DNA of 8,062 bases from Candidatus Margulisiibacteriota bacterium (GTDB taxonomy: Bacteria > Margulisbacteria > WOR-1 > O2-12-FULL-45-9). This document shows, one piece after another, positions 1-5,527 of the stretch. The notes beneath the pieces were generated by a model. The model worked only from the letters and a program-made list of their open reading frames with translations, was not told where the DNA came from and did not search any database. Positions within the stretch are counted from its first letter, which is position 1, and every line of letters starts with the position of its first letter. Both the position numbers and the translations under genes were made by a program. Location: the NCBI GenBank assembly GCA_028714935.1, contig JAQTLJ010000053.1, forward strand, positions 1 to 8,062, in the 5' to 3' direction.

Positions 1-231
1 GAACGAAACGGCGAAAGCTTTAATGTAATTGAAGATCGAGTGAACGGCGCTGTTCTGAAGATAATGCGCCATCCGGGGGCAATCCTGGCAGATCTTGAAT
101 TTAGAGTTAGGAGCGGCACAGCTTACTTCCGGATCATAAATGCAGGGCCGCCGGTTTACGCCCCGCAGGCTGATCTCTTCGCTGGCGAGGCTGGAATGCG
201 TCTCTTCAATTTTAGCTATATCCATATCCAT
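1..231 (-). CDS. Cys-rich small protein, N-terminal part (runs off left edge)
   Basis: I do not recognise this protein. The minus strand is open from the ATG at 231 to the window edge, giving 77 residues with no stop. It starts Met-Asp-Met-Asp, so the second Met (ATG at 225) is an alternative start. Four cysteines (C30, C38, C48, C51) form a C-x7-C-x9-C-x2-C pattern, the last pair in a CQDCP context, which would suit binding of zinc or an Fe-S cluster; that is inference. Codon choice is GC-rich at third positions like the neighbouring genes, which supports real coding over the overlapping plus-strand frames. No Shine-Dalgarno site precedes it. A TATAAT lies only 4 bp upstream of the first ATG, so the message may be leaderless. 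It is divergent from plsC across about 80 bp. The true C-terminus is outside the window. Confidence 0.6.
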   Translation of the reverse strand, partial: MDMDIAKIEETHSSLASEEISLRGVNRRPCIYDPEVSCAAPNSKFKICQDCPRMAHYLQNSAVHSIFNYIKAFAVSF

Positions 232-235
232 ACCT

Positions 236-241
236 ATTATA
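236..241 (-). promoter_or_regulatory. Putative -10 element (TATAAT) of the minus-strand gene
   Basis: A perfect TATAAT on the minus strand ends 4 bp before the ATG at 231 and 10 bp before the second in-frame ATG. A start site about 7 bp downstream would fall within the first codons, so the second ATG may be the real start of a leaderless message. No convincing -35 is seen at 17 bp. Confidence 0.4.
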
Positions 242-294
242 TATCGTTCAACCCCGCTAAAAATTTCATGCCTATACCCTAAACTATCCGCTTT

Positions 295-303
295 TGCTAT
301 ACT
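295..303 (+). promoter_or_regulatory. Extended -10 (TGC-TATACT) upstream of plsC
   Basis: TGn followed by TATACT lies 8 bp before the ATG at 312. With the usual distance of about 7 bp to the start site, transcription would begin around 310, giving a leader of about two bases. There is no Shine-Dalgarno site before the ATG and no recognisable -35, as is common for extended -10 promoters. Confidence 0.5.
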
Positions 304-311
304 ATTGGCCG

Positions 312-1022
312 ATGGTATTAAGCGTTATCCATTCCATTTTCTTTTATCTAATAGTCGTTGTCAGCTATTGCATCGGCACGACGATCGCCTTTTGTTTTCT
401 CCCTTTTGCCAAACGAAAAACAAAGGTTTTTCAAACCGCAGCGCATCTCTGGTCAAGGTTTCTGGTGTTTTGCTCCGGCGTTAGAGTGACAGTTTCCGGG
501 CTCGAAAATATTCCCCGCAGTCAACCCGTTATCCTGGCAGCTAACCACCAAGGGGCGGCCGATATCCTGATCGTTCTGGCCTTCTTGCCGGTCGGCTTCC
601 GTTTCGCCATAAAAAAAGAGCTTTTTAAGATCCCGATCTTTGGCTGGTACTTAAGAATGGCCGGCTATTTTTCCGTCGACCGGGAATTGGTCTTGAGCGC
701 TTTTAAGATCGTAGAAAAGATCGTTGAGATCGTTGGGTCGGGCGAATCTGTCCTGATCTTTCCGGAAGGGACCAGGACCAGGACCGGGGAGCTCGGCAAA
801 TTCAAGCGCGGCAGCCTGCTGGCCGCCTTAAAATCGGGCGCACCGATCGTTCCGGTCGCCATTTCTGGCAGCTACAATATCATGCGCCGCGGCAGCTGGA
901 CCTTCTCTCCCTGCCCGGTCAAGCTCTCTATCGGCAAGCCGATCCAGATCAAGTCGGAAGAAGATTATGACAATAAAGTCGAAGAGGTCCGCGCCTCAAT
1001 TGCCCGGATGCTGGAAGTTTGA
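312..1022 (+). CDS. plsC: 1-acyl-sn-glycerol-3-phosphate acyltransferase (PlsC family)
   Basis: This family transfers an acyl chain to the sn-2 position of lysophosphatidic acid, making phosphatidic acid at the cytoplasmic membrane. The 236-residue protein is a normal length. It has an N-terminal hydrophobic segment (about 1-30), then the acyltransferase motifs in order: NHQGAAD at 78-84 with the H-x4-D pair H79/D84, the AGYFSVDR block at 117-124, FPEGTR at 150-155 and VPVAI at 180-184. The ATG at 312 is preferred over an in-frame TTG at 294 because the hydrophobic anchor begins there and the -10 element overlaps the TTG region. The gene ends with a TGA that also forms part of the extended -10 of leuD, 15 bp before leuD starts. 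A short ACCAGG tandem at about 770-785 encodes the Thr-Arg-Thr-Arg after the FPEG motif and is unremarkable. Family assignment is secure; the exact acyl acceptor is not proven. Confidence 0.93.
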   Translation: MVLSVIHSIFFYLIVVVSYCIGTTIAFCFLPFAKRKTKVFQTAAHLWSRFLVFCSGVRVTVSGLENIPRSQPVILAANHQGAADILIVLAFLPVGFRFAIKKELFKIPIFGWYLRMAGYFSVDRELVLSAFKIVEKIVEIVGSGESVLIFPEGTRTRTGELGKFKRGSLLAALKSGAPIVPVAISGSYNIMRRGSWTFSPCPVKLSIGKPIQIKSEEDYDNKVEEVRASIARMLEV

Positions 1023-1028
1023 TATACT
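1000..1028 (+). promoter_or_regulatory. Predicted promoter of leuD, overlapping the plsC stop codon
   Basis: TTGCCC at 1000-1005 is separated by 17 bp from TATACT at 1023-1028. The three bases before the hexamer are the plsC stop codon TGA, which serves as the TGn of an extended -10. The ATG of leuD starts 9 bp later, so the predicted start site (about 1035) leaves a leader of about three bases. leuD has no Shine-Dalgarno site. Confidence 0.55.
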
Positions 1029-1037
1029 TTATTTATC

Positions 1038-1544
1038 ATGAAGCTCAACGGTAAAGCGCGTATCCCCAAAAAACAAATCGATGATATCAACACCGATTAC
1101 ATTATCTCCGGCCGCTACAAGTTCAAGATCCAGGACCCCAGCGAGCTGGCCAAGCATGTCATGGAAGACCTTGACCCGGAGTTTTACGGCCGGGTCAGCA
1201 AAGGCGATTTTTTGGTCGCCGGCAAGAACTTCGGCTGCGGCTCTTCACGCGAGCAGGCCCCGCAGGCGATCAAATCTGCCGGGCTTTCCGCCGTCATCGC
1301 CAAATCCTACGCCCGGATCTTTTACCGGAATTGCTATAACCTGGGGCTGCCGGCCATTGAGGCCGACACCACCGGCATCAATGACGGGGATGAACTGGAA
1401 GTCGACCTGGACGCCGGTGTTATTAGGAATAAGACCAAAAACAAGGAATTTAAGATCGCCCCGCTGCCGGCAACCATGCAAACTCTTTTATCCGACGGCG
1501 GGCTGGTCGAGCACTTTAAGAAACATGGCGGATTCAAGATTTAA
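1038..1544 (+). CDS. leuD: 3-isopropylmalate dehydratase small subunit (LeuD / aconitase swivel domain)
   Basis: LeuD is the small subunit that pairs with the Fe-S subunit LeuC to isomerise 2- to 3-isopropylmalate in leucine synthesis. The 168-residue length matches the short LeuD type common in clostridia and archaea. Visible signatures are DDINTD at 15-20, the swivel-domain motif GKNFGCGSSREQAP at 62-75, and SYARIFYRN at 90-98. No leuC lies next to it here, so the partner must be elsewhere. Short LeuD-type subunits can also serve related enzymes (homoaconitase or citramalate-pathway dehydratases), and sequence alone does not separate these. The archease start codon lies inside its last 20 bp, so the two are probably on one mRNA. 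Confidence 0.9.
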   Translation: MKLNGKARIPKKQIDDINTDYIISGRYKFKIQDPSELAKHVMEDLDPEFYGRVSKGDFLVAGKNFGCGSSREQAPQAIKSAGLSAVIAKSYARIFYRNCYNLGLPAIEADTTGINDGDELEVDLDAGVIRNKTKNKEFKIAPLPATMQTLLSDGGLVEHFKKHGGFKI

Positions 1545-1935
1545 GCCGCTTGACCACCCTTCGGATATCGGCCTTATCGCCTTCGGCAAAGACAATAAGG
1601 AAATTTTTGCCAATGCCGCCTATGGCATGTTCTCGCTGATGGCCGACCTGGATCAAGTTGAACCCAGGCTAACGTTCAAGATCATGGCCAATGGGGAAGA
1701 CCTTGAAACTTTGCTGATCAACTGGCTTAATGAGCTCATTTTTTATGAAGACAGCAAAAAGGTCTTATTGAAAAAATTCGAGATCAATAAATTGACGGAC
1801 AAAAATATTGAGGCGAGCGTGCGCGGCGAGAAGATCGACCTGCAAAAACATGTCATCTTCCGGCCGATCAAGGCGGCGACCTACAACCAATTGCGGATCG
1901 ATAAGAATCAAGCTAAAATAATCTTTGACGTTTAA
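1525..1935 (+). CDS. Archease family protein (RtcB cofactor)
   Basis: Archease speeds guanylylation of the RNA ligase RtcB and allows multiple turnover in tRNA splicing and RNA repair. The 136-residue length is typical. The family pattern is clear: an N-terminal LDHPSDIG (9-16) with the predicted metal ligand D14, an AYGMF helix (32-36), a central LLINWLNELIF helix (63-73), KAATYNQLRI (117-126) and a C-terminal FDV whose Asp135 is a second likely metal ligand. The open frame extends upstream to 1081, but that part is a shadow of leuD; ATG 1525 puts the start directly before the conserved domain. It overlaps leuD by 20 bp with no Shine-Dalgarno site, suggesting translational coupling. No rtcB is present in the window. 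It ends 14 bp before the MgtC-like gene. Confidence 0.88.
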   Translation: MADSRFKPLDHPSDIGLIAFGKDNKEIFANAAYGMFSLMADLDQVEPRLTFKIMANGEDLETLLINWLNELIFYEDSKKVLLKKFEINKLTDKNIEASVRGEKIDLQKHVIFRPIKAATYNQLRIDKNQAKIIFDV

Positions 1936-1936
1936 T

Positions 1937-1943
1937 AAGGAGG
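1937..1943 (+). promoter_or_regulatory. Strong Shine-Dalgarno site (AAGGAGG) of the MgtC-like gene
   Basis: AAGGAGG lies 6 bp before the ATG at 1950, immediately after the archease stop. It is the only canonical ribosome-binding site I see in the window. It fixes the start of this gene and shows the organism can use SD-led initiation. Confidence 0.85.
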
Positions 1944-1949
1944 ACTAAA

Positions 1950-2390
1950 ATGAGCGATCTAGCGGCCATGATCAATCTGACGCTGGCTTTTATTTTTGGA
2001 GGGCTGATCGGTTTTGTCAGAGAAAAGGAAGGCAAGACTGCCGGGTTGAGGACCCACATATTAGTCAGCCTGGGCTCATGTCTGCTCATGATCCTTTCTG
2101 CCCAGATGCTCCAGCTTTCCGGCATGGCTGATCCCGGCCGGATCGCGGCTGGGCTCATCACCGGCATCGGTTTTATCGGCGCCGGCGCCATCGTCCAGGG
2201 GGGCGGGTCGGTCATGGGACTGACGACCGCGGCCTCACTCTGGGTAACGTCAGCGATCGGCATGGCCTGCGGTTCAGGCTATTATTTAGCGGCGACTTTT
2301 ACGACCATATTAACGCTGTTTGTCCTGCAGTCGCTGCGCTGGCTGGAAAGCAAGATCATCAAATCGAAACCGCATATGGAAAAAGATTAA
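1950..2390 (+). CDS. MgtC/SapB family membrane protein (short form)
   Basis: MgtC/SapB proteins are inner-membrane proteins; MgtC itself is tied to growth at low magnesium and to modulation of the F1Fo ATPase, while many relatives have no assigned role. The 146 residues carry the family signatures: GGLIGFVREKEGKTAGLRTH at about 17-36, DPGRIAAGLITGIGFIGAGA at 61-80, and GLTTAASLWVTSAIG at 90-104. Hydrophobic segments lie near 7-22, 36-55, 66-84, 92-107 and 111-127. It ends in a short charged tail and lacks the soluble C-terminal domain of the roughly 230-residue Salmonella MgtC, so it is the membrane-only form. It starts 14 bp after archease and stops 4 bp before the protease gene. A specific role in magnesium homeostasis is not shown by the sequence. 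Confidence 0.88.
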   Translation: MSDLAAMINLTLAFIFGGLIGFVREKEGKTAGLRTHILVSLGSCLLMILSAQMLQLSGMADPGRIAAGLITGIGFIGAGAIVQGGGSVMGLTTAASLWVTSAIGMACGSGYYLAATFTTILTLFVLQSLRWLESKIIKSKPHMEKD

Positions 2391-2394
2391 GTCG

Positions 2395-3072
2395 ATGTAT
2401 TACGATTCAACTTTTCTGCTGCTCATCCCCGCCCTGCTCCTGGCTTTCTACGCCCAGTGGAAAGTTAAAAGCACTTTTGAAAAATATTCCAAGGTCTCCT
2501 GCGCCAAAGGTTATTCCGGGGCCCAGGTCGCGCGCCATATCCTTGATGAAAACAATCTGCAAAATAGCGCGGTAGAACAGATCGCCGGGCAACTGACCGA
2601 CCATTATGATCCCCGGGTCATGAAACTGCGCTTGTCCGACCCGGTCTATAACAGCAACTCGGTTGCCGCGCTCGGCGTGGCCGCCCACGAAGCCGGCCAC
2701 GCTATCCAGGATGCTAAAGGCTATGTCCCGATCAAGCTCCGCAACGGGATGGTCCCGGCCGCGAACCTCGGCTCAACACTCGCCTTTCCGCTGTTCATAC
2801 TCGGTATCTTCGCTGGCATTCCGCAGTTGATGGATATCGCAATAATTCTCTTTTCTCTGGCCCTCGCTTTCTCGGTCCTAACCCTCCCGGTCGAGTTTAA
2901 CGCCAGCCGTCGAGCAATAAAAGTGCTCGCTGACGGTCATTTCCTGACAACAGAGGAACTGCCAAAGGCTAAGGCCGTCCTCAACGCCGCCGCCCTGACT
3001 TATGTTGCTTCGACCACCATGGCAGTCCTTAACCTGGTCCGCCTGCTGATGCTCCGCGGCCAAAGAGACTAG
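2395..3072 (+). CDS. yugP: YugP-type membrane zinc metallopeptidase
   Basis: This belongs to the YugP / Zn-peptidase-2 family of membrane-embedded metalloproteases, whose substrates are mostly unknown. The 225-residue protein starts with a membrane segment (about 5-22), then a soluble stretch leading to the zinc motif HEAGH at 98-102. Further hydrophobic segments lie near 119-140, 147-166 and 203-221, and E167 in LPVEFNAS is the likely third zinc ligand. It starts 4 bp after the MgtC-like gene with only a weak GGAAAAAG upstream, which suggests coupling. The last 23 codons (from 3001) are duplicated at 4670-4741. Third positions turn AT-rich from about 2998 to 3030, unlike the GC-rich codons just before, so this 3' end was probably replaced when the downstream insertion arrived. 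The reading frame and C-terminus were preserved. Confidence 0.9.
   Translation: MYYDSTFLLLIPALLLAFYAQWKVKSTFEKYSKVSCAKGYSGAQVARHILDENNLQNSAVEQIAGQLTDHYDPRVMKLRLSDPVYNSNSVAALGVAAHEAGHAIQDAKGYVPIKLRNGMVPAANLGSTLAFPLFILGIFAGIPQLMDIAIILFSLALAFSVLTLPVEFNASRRAIKVLADGHFLTTEELPKAKAVLNAAALTYVASTTMAVLNLVRLLMLRGQRD
3001..3071 (+). repeat. Direct repeat copy A (functional yugP 3' end)
   Basis: This 71-bp segment matches 4670-4740 at 66 positions. The five mismatches (3003, 3009, 3016, 3024, 3030) all lie in the first 30 bp; four are synonymous and one changes Thr to Ala. The last 41 bp (3031-3071 against 4700-4740) are identical. This copy completes yugP and ends in a TAG stop, where copy B has TAA. Confidence 0.92.
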
Positions 3073-3073
3073 C

Positions 3074-3088
3074 CAGAAGACTCTTCTG
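3074..3088. repeat. 15-bp inverted repeat after the yugP stop
   Basis: CAGAAGA, one central C, then TCTTCTG form a near-perfect palindrome two bases beyond the TAG stop. As RNA it could form only a short stem with about a 5-base loop, and no T-run follows, so it is not a convincing terminator. It lies at the junction between the repeat core and the inserted gene and may be a protein-binding or recombination site. Confidence 0.45.
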
Positions 3089-3103
3089 CAATTCTCACCG
3101 GTT

Positions 3104-3117
3104 TATATCGATATATC
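3104..3117 (+). promoter_or_regulatory. 12-bp palindrome and possible -10 upstream of the M16-like gene
   Basis: TATATCGATATA at 3104-3115 is a perfect palindrome. The overlapping TATATC at 3112-3117 could act as a -10, 10 bp before the ATG at 3128. No -35 and no Shine-Dalgarno site are evident. The palindrome could be an operator for this inserted gene, though an AT-rich 12-mer may also arise by chance. Confidence 0.35.
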
Positions 3118-3127
3118 TTTAGAAGCT

Positions 3128-4663
3128 ATGGAACTTAGCCTAAAGATCGATAATCTTGGCCGATACGGTGCCAAAGGGATAAATATTAATTTTGGCCGGC
3201 GTAATAGTGCTTACGTGTACGGTCGAGGGCCTATTGCCAACTTGCTCAATTCACCCTTGAGCGAATTGACTGGCCAAAAATTTCTCCGCGCATTTATTGC
3301 TAGTTGCCGTCTGCCTTACGATTCGCTTGTTGGATTAGCTCGTGCGCAACGGGCGGGAATGGGGCTTTCTCTCGCCCCTGATATAAAGCAACTTGCTGCA
3401 ACCCAGACGACCCCTATAATGATCAATAAGGTTTGGGATGAAATATTATCAAACGGGGTCCGGCTTCGCTTTGATTTACAACCTGGTTTGCCATACGTTG
3501 CCATGGTCATAAAAATTAAAGGGGCAGGCCGCCTGACCGAGACCCAAAGGGAGCTTGCCCATACAGCTGAACATCTTCTGGCCAGCCAAGGCTTGTTTTT
3601 TTCGGGCCAGATCAGTCTTGCAGAAACTATTTTTCAAGCGGTTTTTCAGCGTGAATTATTCCCCGAGCTATTTTCACAGGCTCTGAATTCGCTTTTTAAT
3701 CCGACTTTTAATACTAGTACTCTTGAAAGGGAAATCGGTCGGATCATGATCGAAAGAGACAATTTTCGCTTCGCCCGTTTTTCCGATCTGCGCGCCGTGC
3801 CACACTGGCCCCAATTACTTGATCAGCTCCGAATTAAGCCCGAGTTCAAATCTTTTACCGTTTCTCAACTCAAGGGATTCGTTGATCGTCACTACCTTGG
3901 AGGCAATGCCGAGATCTATTTGAGCGGGGACTTTAATCCAATGCTTGCTAGAATGATCGCAGAAAAATCGGTCCCTTCAGGAAAATATGATGATCGGCCA
4001 CCTCCATTTCACAATCATGCTGTCGCATACATCATTAAGTATATGGGCAATTTCTTCCCTCTTTCAATTATTGGCGGTGCTCAGCCCCTCCCCGCCAAAA
4101 CCTCTGAATTGTTGTCTCTATTATTAATTCGCCAAATGCTCGGCCAGGGCGCTGGTTCCTGGTTGAACCAGGAATTAAGCGTGAAGCGTGGCCTGTGTTA
4201 TGTATCAAATTGTGAATTAGAATCTGTTTCTAGACTAGCCTTTTTCAATATGTATCTTCAAACTAACGATCCAGCCAAGGCAGCCGAATCAATTGAAACC
4301 ATCTTAGCAATGGTGCGCCAACTAAACGAGGCATTGTTCCCCAATAGCCGCCGCCTTAGCGAACAAAAAGAGAGTTTCAAGAATTACCTGATGACCAATC
4401 ATTTCGCCGGTTGTTTTAGAGGAGAGGATCGGGTCTTTGACCTACTGCCCCCAATGACCCTGATCGAATTATTAAATTCAGTAGAAACTCTCTCGCTTGA
4501 TGAAGTGCGATCGGTTGCTAGTGCTTTTATCAACCCTCAAGAATTGTCTTTGATTGCTTATCTTGATGAAAGAGGAATCGCTACTATATCCGGCAACGCT
4601 CATCCATGGCATGGCCGGGTCCACGTATTGGATAACAACCTGAACGAACAACGTGTGTCATAA
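3128..4663 (+). CDS. M16-type (insulinase/pitrilysin-like) metallopeptidase family protein
   Basis: The 511-residue protein has an M16-like layout preceded by about 95 residues I do not recognise. SNGVRLRFD (108-116) and a hydrophobic strand (122-131) lead to HTAEH at 145-149, the inverted zinc motif HxxEH. E209, at the end of LEREIGRIMIE (199-209), aligns with the usual third zinc ligand. The spacing from H149 to E209 is about 59 residues instead of roughly 76, because the helix normally following the motif is largely missing. The second domain has the family's QELSVKRGLCY (348-358), matching the usual Q-E-L-R-E-K-R-G-L-A-Y pattern. No signal peptide is evident, so it is probably cytoplasmic. 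M16 members act in protein quality control, presequence cleavage and peptide-product maturation; substrate and activity here are unknown. It is the only gene in the insertion and is more AT-rich than its neighbours. Confidence 0.72.
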   Translation: MELSLKIDNLGRYGAKGININFGRRNSAYVYGRGPIANLLNSPLSELTGQKFLRAFIASCRLPYDSLVGLARAQRAGMGLSLAPDIKQLAATQTTPIMINKVWDEILSNGVRLRFDLQPGLPYVAMVIKIKGAGRLTETQRELAHTAEHLLASQGLFFSGQISLAETIFQAVFQRELFPELFSQALNSLFNPTFNTSTLEREIGRIMIERDNFRFARFSDLRAVPHWPQLLDQLRIKPEFKSFTVSQLKGFVDRHYLGGNAEIYLSGDFNPMLARMIAEKSVPSGKYDDRPPPFHNHAVAYIIKYMGNFFPLSIIGGAQPLPAKTSELLSLLLIRQMLGQGAGSWLNQELSVKRGLCYVSNCELESVSRLAFFNMYLQTNDPAKAAESIETILAMVRQLNEALFPNSRRLSEQKESFKNYLMTNHFAGCFRGEDRVFDLLPPMTLIELLNSVETLSLDEVRSVASAFINPQELSLIAYLDERGIATISGNAHPWHGRVHVLDNNLNEQRVS

Positions 4664-4669
4664 TTTAAC

Positions 4670-4741
4670 TACGTTGCCTCGACCGCCATGGCGGTCCTCA
4701 ACCTGGTCCGCCTGCTGATGCTCCGCGGCCAAAGAGACTAA
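4670..4741 (+). pseudogene. Displaced yugP 3' tail (direct repeat copy B)
   Basis: This fragment encodes the last 23 residues of the YugP protein plus a TAA stop, with one substitution (Thr to Ala) relative to the working copy. It begins abruptly 6 bp after the M16-like stop, with no start codon or upstream part, so it is a leftover rather than a gene. Its third positions (TAC, GCC, GCG, CTC) are GC-rich like the host genes, which suggests it is the original yugP end. The next gene starts 39 bp later, so before the insertion yugP probably lay directly in front of it. Confidence 0.88.
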
Positions 4742-4780
4742 CCGGCTGAAATTTCCTCCTTCCCGCATCGATAACCGGGC

Positions 4781-5521
4781 ATGACAGATAAACCTTCAGG
4801 GATCGGCAATATCTATCGAGGCGGCGGCAGGAATGGCTGGACCTTTGACCGCCTTTCCCGGGAACAAAGGATGGCGGCAGAATGGCTGGGCAGAAAAGAC
4901 CCCCGATTGCTGCGCGAGCTTCTTTATCGCACTGCCCAGCTGACCAGGACGTACCACGGGTGCTATCTAATCGAACACATCCTGACCGCTGTCCAAGCCC
5001 TAAAGAACACGCCCGGCTTGCTCCGCCTGTTGTCTAATGCCACCGGTCAATACCGGATCGGGGACCACCGCCGCATCGCCAGGGAAGGAAATGAAATTAT
5101 GGGTGCGGCGCACGAGATCCTGCGGCTGGGCCATTTGACCTCCGCTGATGATCCGGTCGACGTGATCAATTATGTTGAAGAACATGAGGGCGTTTCTACT
5201 GAAATGGACGGGATTTTAAGGTCAGGGGTTGCTCTGGAAATGAAAATGGCCACTTCAGGTTTGGCCGCGCTGACCGAAAAGCAGCAGGACCAGGCAAAAC
5301 GGTATGCACAATTATTGAAAGCGGGAAAAATTGCCGGCGTTGCATACCACATCACGGCTCCTGATATCGGGCTGGAAGCGGTCAAATTCCTGCTCGAAAC
5401 CATCCCCGGCGTGAAAATATATCGCTACCAATCGCTGATCACTGAAACCGGCCGAGTTGATGATTCGGCAATGGAAATCCGCTATCTCCCCGTCTCCTCC
5501 TTAAAAACCGTGGTAAAATAA
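4781..5521 (+). CDS. Unassigned protein with probable PD-(D/E)xK nuclease-type core
   Basis: I do not recognise a named family for this 246-residue soluble protein. Its middle resembles the restriction-endonuclease fold: GNEIMGAAHEILRLGHL (103-119) looks like the first helix with its conserved acidic residue, EMDG (141-144) supplies the metal-binding Asp143, and VALEMK (150-155) gives the E-x-K pair E153/K155. A following helix, KQQDQAKRYAQLLK (167-180), has the Gln-rich character seen in such nucleases. Spacing is like YraN-type or Tox-REase domains. The N-terminal 90 residues are helical and of unknown role. The ATG at 4781 has no Shine-Dalgarno site; a weak GATAAC lies 5 bp upstream. Its TAA overlaps the predicted miaA promoter. 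The fold call is inference from motif order; a non-catalytic role is possible. Confidence 0.6.
   Translation: MTDKPSGIGNIYRGGGRNGWTFDRLSREQRMAAEWLGRKDPRLLRELLYRTAQLTRTYHGCYLIEHILTAVQALKNTPGLLRLLSNATGQYRIGDHRRIAREGNEIMGAAHEILRLGHLTSADDPVDVINYVEEHEGVSTEMDGILRSGVALEMKMATSGLAALTEKQQDQAKRYAQLLKAGKIAGVAYHITAPDIGLEAVKFLLETIPGVKIYRYQSLITETGRVDDSAMEIRYLPVSSLKTVVK
5511..5519 (+). promoter_or_regulatory. Extended -10 (TGG-TAAAAT) upstream of miaA, overlapping the previous stop
   Basis: TGn followed by TAAAAT ends 8 bp before the miaA ATG, and its last T is the first base of the preceding gene's TAA stop. The expected start site (about 5526) gives a leader of one or two bases. No -35 and no Shine-Dalgarno site are seen. 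Confidence 0.5.
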
Positions 5522-5527
5522 CAGCCT

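Larger units (their letters stand above)
2998..4669 (+). mobile_element. Inserted segment at the yugP 3' end carrying one M16-like gene
   Basis: The yugP tail at 3001-3071 recurs at 4670-4740, a constant offset of 1669 bp, and similarity stops sharply upstream of 4670. The simplest reading is that a segment of about 1.67 kb entered at yugP codon 202-203, brought its own copy of the gene's 3' end, and pushed the original tail downstream. The inserted part is visibly more AT-rich than the flanks: spot counts give 24/60 G+C at 3661-3720 and 27/60 at 3181-3240 against 42/60 at 2641-2700. It encodes only the M16-like protein; no integrase, transposase or terminal inverted repeat is seen. Alternatives are recombination with a relative's yugP locus through the shared 41 bp, or the remnant of a larger element. 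Confidence 0.6.

Noticed and set aside
294..311. TTG at 294 as the plsC start
   Set aside because: It overlaps the extended -10 element and adds only six residues before the natural hydrophobic N-terminus; ATG 312 is more likely.
40..484. Two overlapping plus-strand open frames before plsC
   Set aside because: Neither shows a domain; the minus-strand Cys-rich frame better fits the local codon use at 1-231, and the second runs across the promoter region and the start of plsC.
1081..1524. Open frame in front of the archease start, giving a 284-residue product
   Set aside because: This part is the +1 shadow of leuD, with Ser/Pro/Arg-rich low-complexity translation; the archease domain begins at ATG 1525.
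1946..1951. TAAAAT as a -10 for the MgtC-like gene
   Set aside because: It overlaps the ATG itself, so it could not give a message containing the start codon; the AAGGAGG site explains initiation.
2407..2700. Minus-strand open frame opposite yugP, and similar antisense frames opposite leuD, MgtC, miaA and the kinase
   Set aside because: They mirror GC-rich codons of well-supported genes and show no domain, start signal or independent codon pattern.
2998..4669. Classical insertion sequence or transposon
   Set aside because: There is no transposase, no terminal inverted repeats, and the flanking repeat is far longer than a target-site duplication and is diverged; the gene-end replacement model fits better.
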